From: Bidens hawaiensis
Taxonomy: Eukaryota; Streptophyta; Magnoliopsida; Asterales; Asteraceae
Reading direction: 5' to 3'
Assembly (NCBI GenBank): GCA_021521415.1
Contig: JAIQDT010000233.1
Span: 1,178,001 to 1,242,000 of the forward strand
DNA: 64,000 bases
Shown here: piece by piece, positions 54,736 to 64,000 of the stretch
How the letters are laid out: the number at the start of each line of letters is the position of its first letter
How positions within the stretch are numbered: position 1 is the stretch's first letter
Position numbers and translations under genes: made by a program
Notes under the pieces: generated by a model
What the model was told of the DNA's origin: nothing
Database searches by the model: none
Seen by the model: only the letters and a program-made list of their open reading frames with translations

Positions 54736-57383
54736 AAATCTGGCGACCCAAGACCCACTGGTCTTGGGTCGAATAAATCTGTTATCCGGCATCCAGTACC
54801 TTGGTTGCCCCAAGTCAGTTTGAGGAAAGTTTCTATTAGTTTTGTAGGAGAAATTTCTAGATGACTGGCTATGAGGCCATCCAAACCTTCGTGAGTTAAT
54901 TGGACTATAATTATTCTTTTGGTAATTTACTGGGAAAAAACGAGACTGATTTCTTTGAAATCTTGGTTTAGACCAATGATTGTAATTTGGTATGTTAGTG
55001 TTTTTACCAGCATCATTGTTAGTACTCGTTTTATACTCAGTTTTAGTAGGCCTCATATTTCTAGCTTTTCTCTGTTTCAGAGGACAGTCAGCGACAAGAT
55101 GTCCTATCCGGTTGCATCTAAAACAACTTCTGTTCTATCTAGTCTGGCTGTTTTGAACTTTCGTCTCAGAAGTTGTTGCAGATGTTGAGATTGTGTTATT
55201 ATCCGTTTGACTAACATATGGTGGGACGAATGGATTTAGGGAAGATTTCTTTTCATCAGGCTTATATTCCTCCCCTCGTTTCAGTAACACAACCTTTTCT
55301 TCTATCTCCTCCGATTCGGACGACTTGTCTGAATTTGACGAGATAGAACTGGAGACTAACAAGTGACATTTGAACTTGTTTTACTTGTTTCGCTCTCTTT
55401 AACTTCAGTTTCTTTAGCAGAAACTTTGATTGGAACTGTCTGACCAACTTCAACATTTGCAGATTGCTGATTACTAGGATTATAAGTATAGTTATTGTTG
55501 TATGGTGGTGGAACTTCAGAGAATCCAATTCCCCCTTTGTTAACCGGGGAACGTTGAACACTGATTATGTGATCTAACATATTAGAAGAATTTCTAAATT
55601 GTTCAATTTTTCTATTCAGTTCCACCACTTTTACCTGGTAATCAGCTATCTGTTTATCTTTTTCAGCAATTAGTTTGGTCTTTTCTTCTAAAACTTCATA
55701 ACTAAGATCAATTACTTGTATTTTTTCATTTAGAGTGGCTTTAAGACTTTTGATATCCTTTTCACTAGCTTTTATTTTTACCGAGTAACTGTTTTCTTTA
55801 GTTTTAGAATAGTGATGTTCTTCTTTTAAGTTTTTAAATTGAGTGTCCAAACTAACAAACTGATCAGTTAAGGTTTTCAATTGATCAGACAGGTTTTCAC
55901 ATTTTTCACAATGAAGTTCAGAACTTACCTCAGAGAGCTGATAATTCACTTCTGCCATGTATGCTTGATCTTCCCCCGTCTCTCTTTCACTTCCTCCAGT
56001 TTCAATGTTTACCAGATTTTCCTGTTCGAACACCTCCTTAACTTGTATATTCCAGTTGTATCCACTGTTCTGTTGAGATACCATGGCCCTATGTTCAATA
56101 CCACCAACATTCTGTTGAGCAGGCCTGTTCTGACTTCGTTCGACTCTCTCATTTGTACATTCCGTAGCAAAGTGACCGTTTTGTTGACAATTATAACACC
56201 GAACCTTTGATTTATCAAACCCTGGTCTTTCTCCAACGAAACTTCTACCCGTTTTCTTCATGAATCTCTTTACCCTTCTTACTATCATAGCCATCTGCCA
56301 TTGCAGGTCCATCTCTTCCAAATCATCAGCATCGATCTGATCATAGTCTTCATCCAAAGTTGCAGGGTTAACTATTTTACCTTTGATGTAGTTCTCATAA
56401 GATGCAATGAAGGATGCATAGAGAGCAAACTGCTGTTCAGCTGATTTAACACTCAAGGGCATCTGTGAGTAGTTATAGCTTGGAACATTTGATGAGAAAT
56501 TTCCAGTTGTGGTTTGAGGTTTTGAAGAATTACTACCTCCTGCCACGAAACATACGTCACCATCTATATTGAGAATCACATGACCATCTGGAGTTGAGTT
56601 TGATTCCCCCTTTGAGTAGTAGGCGGTGGATTCTGATTTTGAACTTGAGCCTGAAGTGACTTTCGCACCATACATTCCCGGATCCTGAACCTGATCAGTT
56701 GGTGTCTCCTTTCGAACCATGTTAAGTTCAAAATTTCATAACTTATTTACCACCGTTTCCAGATCAATCTTGTCAAAGTCCTTATCTTCTCTCATCAGAA
56801 CAGTGTACATCTCCCATTTTGGTGGGAGAGCATGAAGAAGCTTCTCTACTATCTCTTCTTCCTTGTATTCAATGGAGTAATTATTTAGTTCGATCATCAA
56901 ATGATAATATCGTGTGATAATATCATCAAGTGATTCGTTCTTCAGATACTTGAATATGAAGAATTGGGTTTTTAGCAGCTTTGTCTTGGAGGTACGTATC
57001 CCAACATTACCTTCATATCTGTTCTCTAAAGCTTCCCATAGGTCTCTAGCAGTTTTGTACTTTTTGAAAGTATGGAGAATCTTTTGTGGAAGTGCCATTG
57101 TTATAGCTGCATGCGCTTTACTCTCTGCCTCATACATTTTATTTTCATCATCCTCCATCTTACTGTACTTCTTAATCTGTTCACGACCTTCAAACATGGA
57201 CGTTGGTGGAATGTAACCGTCTTGAATGCAAACCCACATCTTAGCGTCTTGATACTTCACATACTATTCAAAACGATCTTTCCATGCAACGAAATCAGTA
57301 CCCTTCAGTAGTTTCGGAGCTTTAGTTGTTGAACCGGCTTCAACCTCCATCTTTATTAGTTCTGTGATGTTTAAAGAAGTCAT
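54733..57383 (-). pseudogene. Sirevirus H gag, broken
   Basis: Starts MTSLNITELIKMEVEAG at 57383. A TAG interrupts at 57261 (RFE/YVKYQD), a TGA at about 56736, and a frameshift near 55370 and a TAG near 55135 follow. Gag core: AITMALPQKILHTF, ARDLWEALENRYEGN, LHALPPKWEMY. A first C-x2-C-x4-H-x4-C knuckle (CYNCQQNGHFATEC, about 56155-56200), then a coiled coil (about 55590-55910), the FSEVPPPYNNNYTYNP block, and a second knuckle (CFRCNRIGHLVADC, about 55083-55130). It ends with a basic, Asn/Arg-rich tail closed by TAA at 54735-54733. Domain order matches D and G. Confidence 0.88.
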
Positions 57384-57754
57384 TGTTGAAAGAATAGAGA
57401 TTCAAGAATCAAAAACAAGGTTCTGTGAAACAGCTATAGCGAAGTTAGTACAACTTCGCTGGACTATAACTTCATTGGACTATAACTTCGCTTAGACCAT
57501 AACTTCGCTAAAACCCTACGTATTGTTACGGCAACTTCGCTTGACGAACGACAGGTTTTGCAGGTTTTTGTTAAGTTGATTGCGAGAGACGTGAGGGTGA
57601 TTACGAGGTATATTTGTTGAGGGAGGATGGGCAAGAGACAAAAACAAGGTATTTCAACGTAAACTCGTTCCGCGAATGGTCAAACGGAATGATCTTAACA
57701 CCCGTGTGATAATCCCGAACCAAACAATCACGAGCAAAATGCTCTGATACCAAT
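57384..57754 (-). promoter_or_regulatory. Leader and primer-binding site of Sirevirus H
   Basis: The primer site TTGGTATCAGAGC (minus, 57753-57741) abuts the 5' LTR. The leader carries GCGAAGTT/AACTTCGC units at 57438-57545. Candidate 5' splice sites (GCC/GTAACA, TAC/GTAGGG, CTC/GTAATC) are weaker than those in B, D and G. Confidence 0.75.
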
Positions 57755-58172
57755 TGTAGGTTCCCAGCCGGATCTACACAAGAGTATCTCGTAACACGAG
57801 GGTGCGGAATCCCCACGTAATACGATACGAGTGTAAGATAAGTAATACATTAAATAAGTAGGTAAACACACGAGATAATACTTGAAAACTTGATGTATTA
57901 CTATTGCCAACACGTGATGCATAAGATCACCAAAAACACGTTTAGCAAAAACCTTTTTTTTTCTAAAACCCGAATTTGAGGTTTATATATACCTCGACAA
58001 CTTCACCTGACATACTAGGAGATGTTGTCTAACTTCGCTACTCCCTAAGTTCGCTCAAACAAATCAGCGAACATACAAACTCAACAGTATTCGACACGAA
58101 ACAAACAAGACTAAACGATTACAGACACAGACAAAACACAAGATACTGAACTACTGACATCATGCACCAACA
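57755..58172 (-). repeat. 5' LTR of Sirevirus H
   Basis: 418 bp, TGTTGGTGC to GAACCTACA on the minus strand with intact TG...CA ends. Same length as its partner; the 13-bp palindrome of the partner carries three changes here. Confidence 0.93.
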
Positions 58173-58177
58173 GCAGC

Positions 58178-61100
58178 CGTTTGCAATAATGATGTGGATA
58201 TGTGTTATTCGATCAAGAATGGTCCACAAGACACTACTGAAGGTGCTAATGCAACTGGTGTTGTAAGAAACAGAATTTGGAAAGTGGATGACAGGGTGTT
58301 AGCTATGATAAAGCTAGGTCTGTCATGGGAAATATTGACAAAGGTTGCACATCACACCACAGATAAGGCTATGCATGATGCAATCCTTGAAATGTTTGAG
58401 GGAAACACTGAACTGAAGAACGTCAAAAAACGAAGGCTCAAACAACAGCTGGAGAGATTTAAATACAAGAAAGGAGAAAGATTGAAGTCAATCATTGAAA
58501 GATTCTTAGCAATTGTGAATGAGTTAAGAACCACTGACTATGTCATGACTTATTTTGATTTGAATATCAAGCTGCTTAACTCAATACCCAAGGAATGGTA
58601 CACTGCCTGCAAATTCATCCTCCAAAAGTCGAATTTCAATGATTTGAAAGTGGATGATGTAGTGTGCTTCCTTTAGGCTACAGAAACTGAAATGATTGAA
58701 AATGAATTGATAAAAGAAGAGATGCCATGTTTCCAGGTCACTAATGCTCTAATTGCACCAATGGGCAACTTGACAACAAAAAATCAACAACAGATTCCCA
58801 TCATTAAAGAACCAGTTGAGCATGGTGTTGATACTCCTAAATCTTTTGTTGGTGGTAGTATAAGTCACCATGGAAACCAACAAAGGTTCAATGTCCAACT
58901 GATGGATGATACTGATTCTGCCTCAATGGAAAGTGGACATGTACCTTACACTGGTGGAGGAAGTGGCCAAGGAAGTGAAACACAGGCTTTGCTCTCTAAG
59001 TTTACAGAATCATACAATGCTTTTGTAACAAAAAATCTGATTCATACAAGTGTCATCCAAGATGACCTTGAACAGATAGATGTTGATGATTTGGAAGACA
59101 TGGATTTGAAATGGCAAGCAGCCATGTTGGCTCTTAGAAGCAAGAGGTTGTATAACAGGATTGGTAGATCTCTTCTATTAGGCCCAATTGAAAGAATTGG
59201 TTTTGATAAGTCCAAAGCCATTTGCTATAACTGTCAACAACCTGGTCATTTTGCTAGAGAGTGTAACATGCCAAGAAATTTTCAGATGAACCAGTACCAA
59301 AACCAGTCAAGAAATCAGCAGAACCAATATCAACAGAATCAGCAGAGAAATAACAATCCCAATAACTTCAATAACTACAATACCAACTTCAACAGCCTCA
59401 AATGAAAAATAATCATCAAGTTGTGCCTCACAATCAAAACTTCCGAAGAAACAACAATTAAAACCTTCAAACTATTCCAAACAACTCAGTTCTAACGAAT
59501 CAAAATCAATCCAGAAATTAAGGGAATGTGGCTGTAACCACACAACATGAGGGTAGTTTTGACTGGAGCAATCATGAAGAAGACATTGCTGACGATATCA
59601 AGAGGGAAAATGTGGCATTTATGGCATTGATTGAGAAAGGAGCTGAATCATCATCTCAGGTACACTCTGCTCCTACTGTTGAGTTGAATGAAATAATCAA
59701 TGAATTGAAAACAAAAGTAGGCAAGCTGGAAAGTGAGTGTTTTAGAAAGCGAAGTATCATAAATGGATATGAGGCTAGTGAGCTGATAAGTGAAGAAAAG
59801 ATTAAGAGTTTAGAAGATGACTACATAAGTAGTTACAGAGCTCAGAAAAGATACACCACTAAGATTGATGGATTGAAGAAAATGATTGTGGAAGAAAAGA
59901 TGCAAAACACAAAACTGCAAGTTGAGAATGAATTCTTGAAGAACTTGGTTTCCACAGGAAACATATGTGGTATTCTAAACCAAGTGAGTGAAAAAGATAA
60001 ATACAAAGCAGTTCCACCACCTTTCAACAACAACTTTATGCCAAAAGTTAATAAAGAGAAAAGAGATGCATATCTACAACAATTCAAAAATGTCTTTCAT
60101 GACAAAGAAGAATTTGTTGATTTGTACAAGAATGTTGAGGTGAATGCAGAAGGTGAGTTTGTGGTTAAGGAAGAGGTGAAAGAAGAAAAGTCAATTGGAG
60201 TGCATGTCTCTGAAGATGACTTTGATTCTGATGATCTTAATCAAGATGATTTGAGTGAATTAAGTGATCGAATAACTGATGAAGAGATCAAGGCTTGATA
60301 GAGGAAGAAGAGTGAAGAAACCTGAATCAATTAACAAACTTCCATTGTATCCACCAGTCACACCAAGAATGAAGAATCATAATGAAAGAATGAAAAGAGA
60401 ACATATGTCTTTTGACATTTGTGAAAGGAAGAAGATAAGCTACAATGCAGTGAGGCCTCCAAGCAAAGCTGCCTTGGAAAGGATAAAACAAAAAACAAGA
60501 AAAAGGTGACTGAAGCTGTTGATGTTGAAAATTTTATCACTGTATATCCAGTCTTTTCTAGTCATGAGGTGCTTGATGTTGGAGAAGTGGAAATCATGGA
60601 AGAATATGAGAAAAGACAGTCAAGACATAGAGAAAGTCAAGATGAGGAACCTATAATTATGGAAAAGATTGTCTTTGTCAAAAGCAAGACAGAAAGACAA
60701 GATATCAAGACTGAGGAATTTGTTCTTTTTTCAATTGATTATGATGGTTTAAAGGCTCAGAAGACTCTTGGAGTCAAATCACCTAAACAAAGTGAAAGAT
60801 TCAAGAAACCAAGTGAACATGAAAGATACAAAGGAAAAGTATGGTGCAAGAAGTGTGATGAATATGGTCATCACACATACTCATGTAATGAGCGATTCAA
60901 CTTCAAACCTTTTCATGTCCTAGATGAAACAAAGTATGGACAAGACTTTGTTCTGTACAAGCAAAAGTATGATGTATACCTGGGAAAGGGAAAGGTGTGT
61001 GAAAAGGAAACAATAAGTGCAAATGAACTGAAATCAGCTAAGGAGACAAGAAATGAAAAGAAAATTGAAGTCAAAACAAAGAAACAAGTGACTAAATCAG

Positions 61101-61621
61101 TACGAAGAAGTTTGTCTCCTAAGAAGCATGAGAAAGGTGTCAAAAAGAACATTCAGCCTTTAAGAACCAGTTCCAAACAAGACACACAATCAGTAAAATT
61201 TGATGGCTCACAAGGATCACCAAGAAGTGACAAGACAAAGAACAGAGGTATCTTTCCTAGAAAGAAATCCACTGATCTGACAGGTGATGAGAAGTTCTTG
61301 TTAAAGCATGGATATGTACCTCATGGTTTTCTTTGGTAACCAAAGTGTGAAACTAAAGTGGAAAAGTTTGATGATGTAAGACATTATTCAGAAAAGAAAG
61401 ATTACGTTGTGCAAGAAGCTGACAATGCATCTGAAGAATTCAAGAACACTACTTCATTTGTGAAAACTCCAAGAGAGTGTGTACATGAAACTGACAACTC
61501 AGATAATCTTGAAGTCACTCATGAAGATCCTGAACCAACAACACTCACTTCAAATGTTGCCACTGAAATTGAAACTGATGAGATGCAAGTTGAAAAGGCT
61601 TGCACTTCATCACTCAACTAA
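58178..61621 (+). pseudogene. Sirevirus G gag (after the H insertion)
   Basis: Continues from 47751. Gag core: LGLSWEILTKVAHHTTDKA, LKQQLERFKYKKGERLKS, LLNSIPKEWYTACKF. TAG at 58674 (CFL/ATETEM), then open to 59405 with the first knuckle CYNCQQPGHFARECN (about 59224-59268) and an Asn/Gln-rich tail. After a shift, 59528-60298 is a coiled coil (about 59680-59960) followed by KAVPPPFNNNFMPKVN. After another shift, 60506-61339 carries a knuckle-like CKKCDEYGHHTYSC (about 60845-60888) and a basic tail ending DEKFLLKHGYVPHGF. 61358-61621 is an acidic C-terminal part ending in TAA at 61619-61621. At least one stop and three frame changes, so no full Gag can be made. Confidence 0.85.
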
Positions 61622-61644
61622 TCAAACTTTTTTCTTTTGTGCAG
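61619..61644 (+). promoter_or_regulatory. Gag stop / branch-point-like CTAATC / 3' splice-site-like TGTGCAG (element G)
   Basis: CTAATC, with TAA as the in-frame gag stop, then a run of pyrimidines and TGTGCAG ending at 61644. CTAAT fits the plant branch consensus and lies about 27 nt from the AG. The downstream GAACAGTC equals that in H. The protease Asp codon starts 36 nt later, in phase. Confidence 0.65.
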
Positions 61645-64000
61645 GAACAGTCCACTACACTGAATGACATATGGTACATGGATAGTGGATGTTCTAGCCA
61701 CATGACTTTTGACAAGAGGTCACTTGTTAATTATGAAGAAAAGTTTGATGGTCCTGTGGCATTTGGAAGTGATGAGAAAGGTGGAAAGATTGTTGGAAAT
61801 GGAATTTTAACAAATGGAAAGGTTTCATTTGATAATGTGTTTCATGTTGAAGGACTCCAGAATAATCTGCTAAGCATATCACAAATATGTGATAAGGGTT
61901 ACAAAGTTGGTTTTGATGACTCACACTGTTTCATCTTAAAACCTAAATTTGTAATCCCACCTGAAATGATTATGATGATGGCCCCAAGAAATGGCAACTT
62001 ATATGAGCTTTAAAATAAGCTGTTTCAAGGGGTGGAACATGTTTTGTTTCCAAAGCCACTGAAAATGAGTCAAACTGTGGCACAAGAAACTATGTCATGT
62101 GAATATGAAGAATATGAACAGACTTTTTAAGGGTGAACATGTCATTGGCTTACCTACAAGAGAGTTCAAACTGGAAGATGATTGTAGTTCATGCAAGAAA
62201 GGCAAGCAACACAAATCCTCCCATAAGACAAAGCTCATCAACTCAATTGATCAAGCACTTGAATTACTTCACATGGATCTTTTTGGTCATGTGAGTGTGC
62301 CAAGTATAGGAAAGAAAAGATATTGTCTTGTGATCATTGATGATTACTCAAGATATACTTGGGTTTATTTCCTAAGTACAAAGGATGAGAATGCAGAATT
62401 GATAAAGGGCTATGTGACAGTGATTGAGAACAAACTGAATAAGAAAGTTAAAACAATGAGAAGTGATAATGGTACAGAGTTCAAAAATGGAGTCATGGAA
62501 GAATTTTGTACAGAAAAGGGAATATTTCGGCAATTCTCGGCTCCTAGAACTCCTGAACAAAATGGTATTGCAGAAAGAAGAAACATGACACTTATTGAAG
62601 CTGCCAGAACCATGCTAGCAGATGCAAACCTACCAGTTACATTTTGTGCTGAAGCCATTAATACTGTCTGCTATGTTCAGAACAGTATACTAGTCAACAA
62701 AATGCATGAAAAGACACCATATGAAATTTTCTATAATAGAAAGCCAAAGATTTTCAAGCCTTTTGGATGTAAATGTTTTTCTTCTCAACACCAGGGATTA
62801 CTTGAACAAGTTTCAAACAAAATCCTTGGACTGCTTCTTTGTTGGTTACTCTACACACTCAAAAGCATAAAGAGTATATGTGAAAGATCATATGAGTGTA
62901 ATTGAATCATCAGATATTGTCTTTAATGAAAATCAGTTCAACGCAGTTGATGGTGCAACATGGCTGTTTGATCATGAGAAATTGATATAGTCTTTCAAGA
63001 TTTATCCTGAAGACTTTGATGATTCATTTTACAAGACAAGTGTGATTGAAGAGAAAGAGAAGAAGACTTTGAATTTAGAAAACTTGTGGAAGAAGTTTGC
63101 TAGTCAAGAAAGGGAGTATACATTTACAAAGGGTCCCTCAAGTGATATTGTTGAACAAGTTCAGGACAATGACCAAAAGAACAATCACAGTCCAGAACAA
63201 GATCATGCAGATGTTAATCAAGACAATCAAGAAGTGAATAATGATCAAGTTCAGAATGAGGAGAACCTAAACAACCCAACCATTGAAGAAGAAGCTGTAT
63301 CAACAACATGATTTCAACATTTGTTTGAAAGAATGAATATAGGAAACAATGGTGCATCTACCTCAAGACAGTACAATGAAGAAGCACCAGAGTTTCATGA
63401 TGCTGAAACAGAATTGATCATTGAAGAACTAGATCTCAATGAATCAAATCTTGACACAAATATGTCTGCAGATATGATAGTTCAAACCCCATATGTTGAA
63501 AAGAATCATCCCTCTAAAAACATCATTGGAGATATAAATGAAAGAGTTACTAGAAGCCACTCTGAAATTGCAAACATCTGTTTATACTCCTTCTTTCTAT
63601 CCCAAATAGAACCAAAGAACATTGTTGAAGCTCTAAAAGACAACAGTTGGGTGGAAGCAATGCAGCAGGAATTGGCATAGTTCAGAGATCTACATGTTTG
63701 GGATCTGGTTGATCGGCCAAGAAACAGGTCAGCAATTGGCACAAAATGGGTTTCAGAAACAAAAGGGATGAGAGGGGTTTGGTGATTAAGAATAAAGCTA
63801 GGATTGTGGAACTGGGATGCCTTCAAGAAGAAGGAATAGACTTTGAGGAAGTCTTTGCACCAGTTGCAAGACTTGAGGCTATCAGGATTTTTCTTGCATA
63901 TGCTGCCTCAAAGAACATTAAGGTGTTCCAGCTTGATGTCAAGTCTGCATTCCTAAATGGAAAGATTGATGAAGAGGTGTATGTTGCTTAACCTCCAGGT
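61645..64000 (+). pseudogene. Sirevirus G pol: protease, integrase and start of RT (runs off window)
   Basis: Protease: IWYMDSGCSSHMTFDKRSL, NNLLSISQICDKGYKVGF (to 62013). Integrase after a shift: LWHKKLCHVNMKNMNRL (a Cys where Gly is usual), CSSCKKGKQHKSSH, then the catalytic residues D at 62276, D at 62465 and E at 62573 with the exact D-x35-E spacing, so the core is complete. A one-base shift near 62780 disrupts the C-terminal part, readable in another frame (VGYSTHSKAYRVYVKDH). Acidic pre-RT region 63042-63560, then QIEPKNIVEALKDNSWVEAM. A TAG at 63678 and a TAA at 63989 look like C-to-T changes of Gln codons. RT starts [40 protein letters not shown] and continues past the window. Confidence 0.92.

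Larger units (their letters stand above)
47752..58172 (-). mobile_element. Sirevirus H, full-length insertion, minus strand, lacking the integrase core
   Basis: 10,421 bp with 418-bp LTRs at both ends (47752-48169 and 57755-58172) and a perfect GCAGC target duplication (47747-47751, 58173-58177). Order on the minus strand: LTR, primer site, leader, gag, protease, RT, RNase H, spacer, ORF3, purine tract, LTR. The two LTRs have equal length and differ at about 19 positions by eye (about 4.5%), indicating an insertion of modest age. Confidence 0.93.

Noticed and set aside
1..64000. Host genes, tRNA, rRNA or microRNA genes
   Set aside because: No host protein domain, cloverleaf or rRNA-like stretch was recognised; every sizeable coding region is explained by a retroelement or the caulimovirid. 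A similarity search could still find small RNA genes I cannot see by eye.

Overview
ORGANISM AND CHARACTER. This is a plant nuclear window built almost entirely from nested, mostly decayed retroelements, and I found no ordinary host gene, tRNA or rRNA. The element types are chromovirus Ty3/gypsy of the Tekay kind, Tat-type Ty3/gypsy with an archaeal-type RNase H and an antisense gene, Sirevirus-type Ty1/copia with an extra ORF after pol, and an endogenous caulimovirid. Together they point to a flowering plant. An Asteraceae genome is my best guess from family resemblance, not something proved here. LAYOUT. (1) 1-4424: 3' part of a plus-strand Tekay element (integrase with chromodomain, then a 2.75-kb LTR). 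It sits in the left LTR of (2). (2) 4425-12547: minus-strand Tat-type element with 445-bp LTRs, decayed gag-pol, and a plus-strand intron-containing antisense gene between pol and the 3' LTR. It sits in the left LTR of (3). (3) 12548-21382: minus-strand element with 2.7-kb Tekay-like LTRs, a Met-tRNA primer site and a 4.6-kb internal region with no recognisable coding sequence (LARD-like). (4) 21483-26213: remains of an endogenous caulimovirid (movement protein, coat protein with zinc knuckle), split by a truncated plus-strand Sirevirus C (23546-25575). (5) 26214-46562: Sirevirus B, minus strand (3' LTR, post-pol ORF, spacer, and probably the leader and 5' LTR at 45.3-46.6 kb). Inside it lie plus-strand Sirevirus D (32694-41507), a 3.07-kb Tekay-type solo LTR cutting D's protease motif (37487-40558), and minus-strand remnants E (41508 to about 43276) and F (43277 to about 45289). 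(6) 46563-64000: plus-strand Sirevirus G (truncated 5' LTR, gag, protease, integrase, start of RT). Its gag is split by a complete minus-strand Sirevirus H (47752-58172) with 418-bp LTRs and a GCAGC target duplication. HOW THE PARTS WORK TOGETHER. The nesting is supported by empty-site comparisons: CTTAA for Tekay in the Tat LTR, TCGGT for Tat in the LARD LTR, GATAG for the solo LTR, GCAGC for H. Almost every coding region is broken by stops and frameshifts. Several stops look like CAG or CAA to TAG or TAA changes, as expected from decay of methylated silenced repeats. MAIN FINDING. Three diverged Sireviruses (D, G, H) share a compact module ahead of protease. The gag stop codon TAA lies inside a branch-point-like TAATC, followed 24-26 nt later by TGTGCAG, a 3' splice-site-like sequence in phase with pol. 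In H the same TGTGCAG, with a CTGAC branch-like motif, occurs two bases before the post-pol ORF. The elements also keep hairpins whose stems change while pairing is preserved, at the polypurine tract/U3 junction and in the spacer after pol. I read this as a retrovirus-like spliced-RNA programme with structured non-coding signals in plant Sireviruses. It is an inference and is testable with RNA data.
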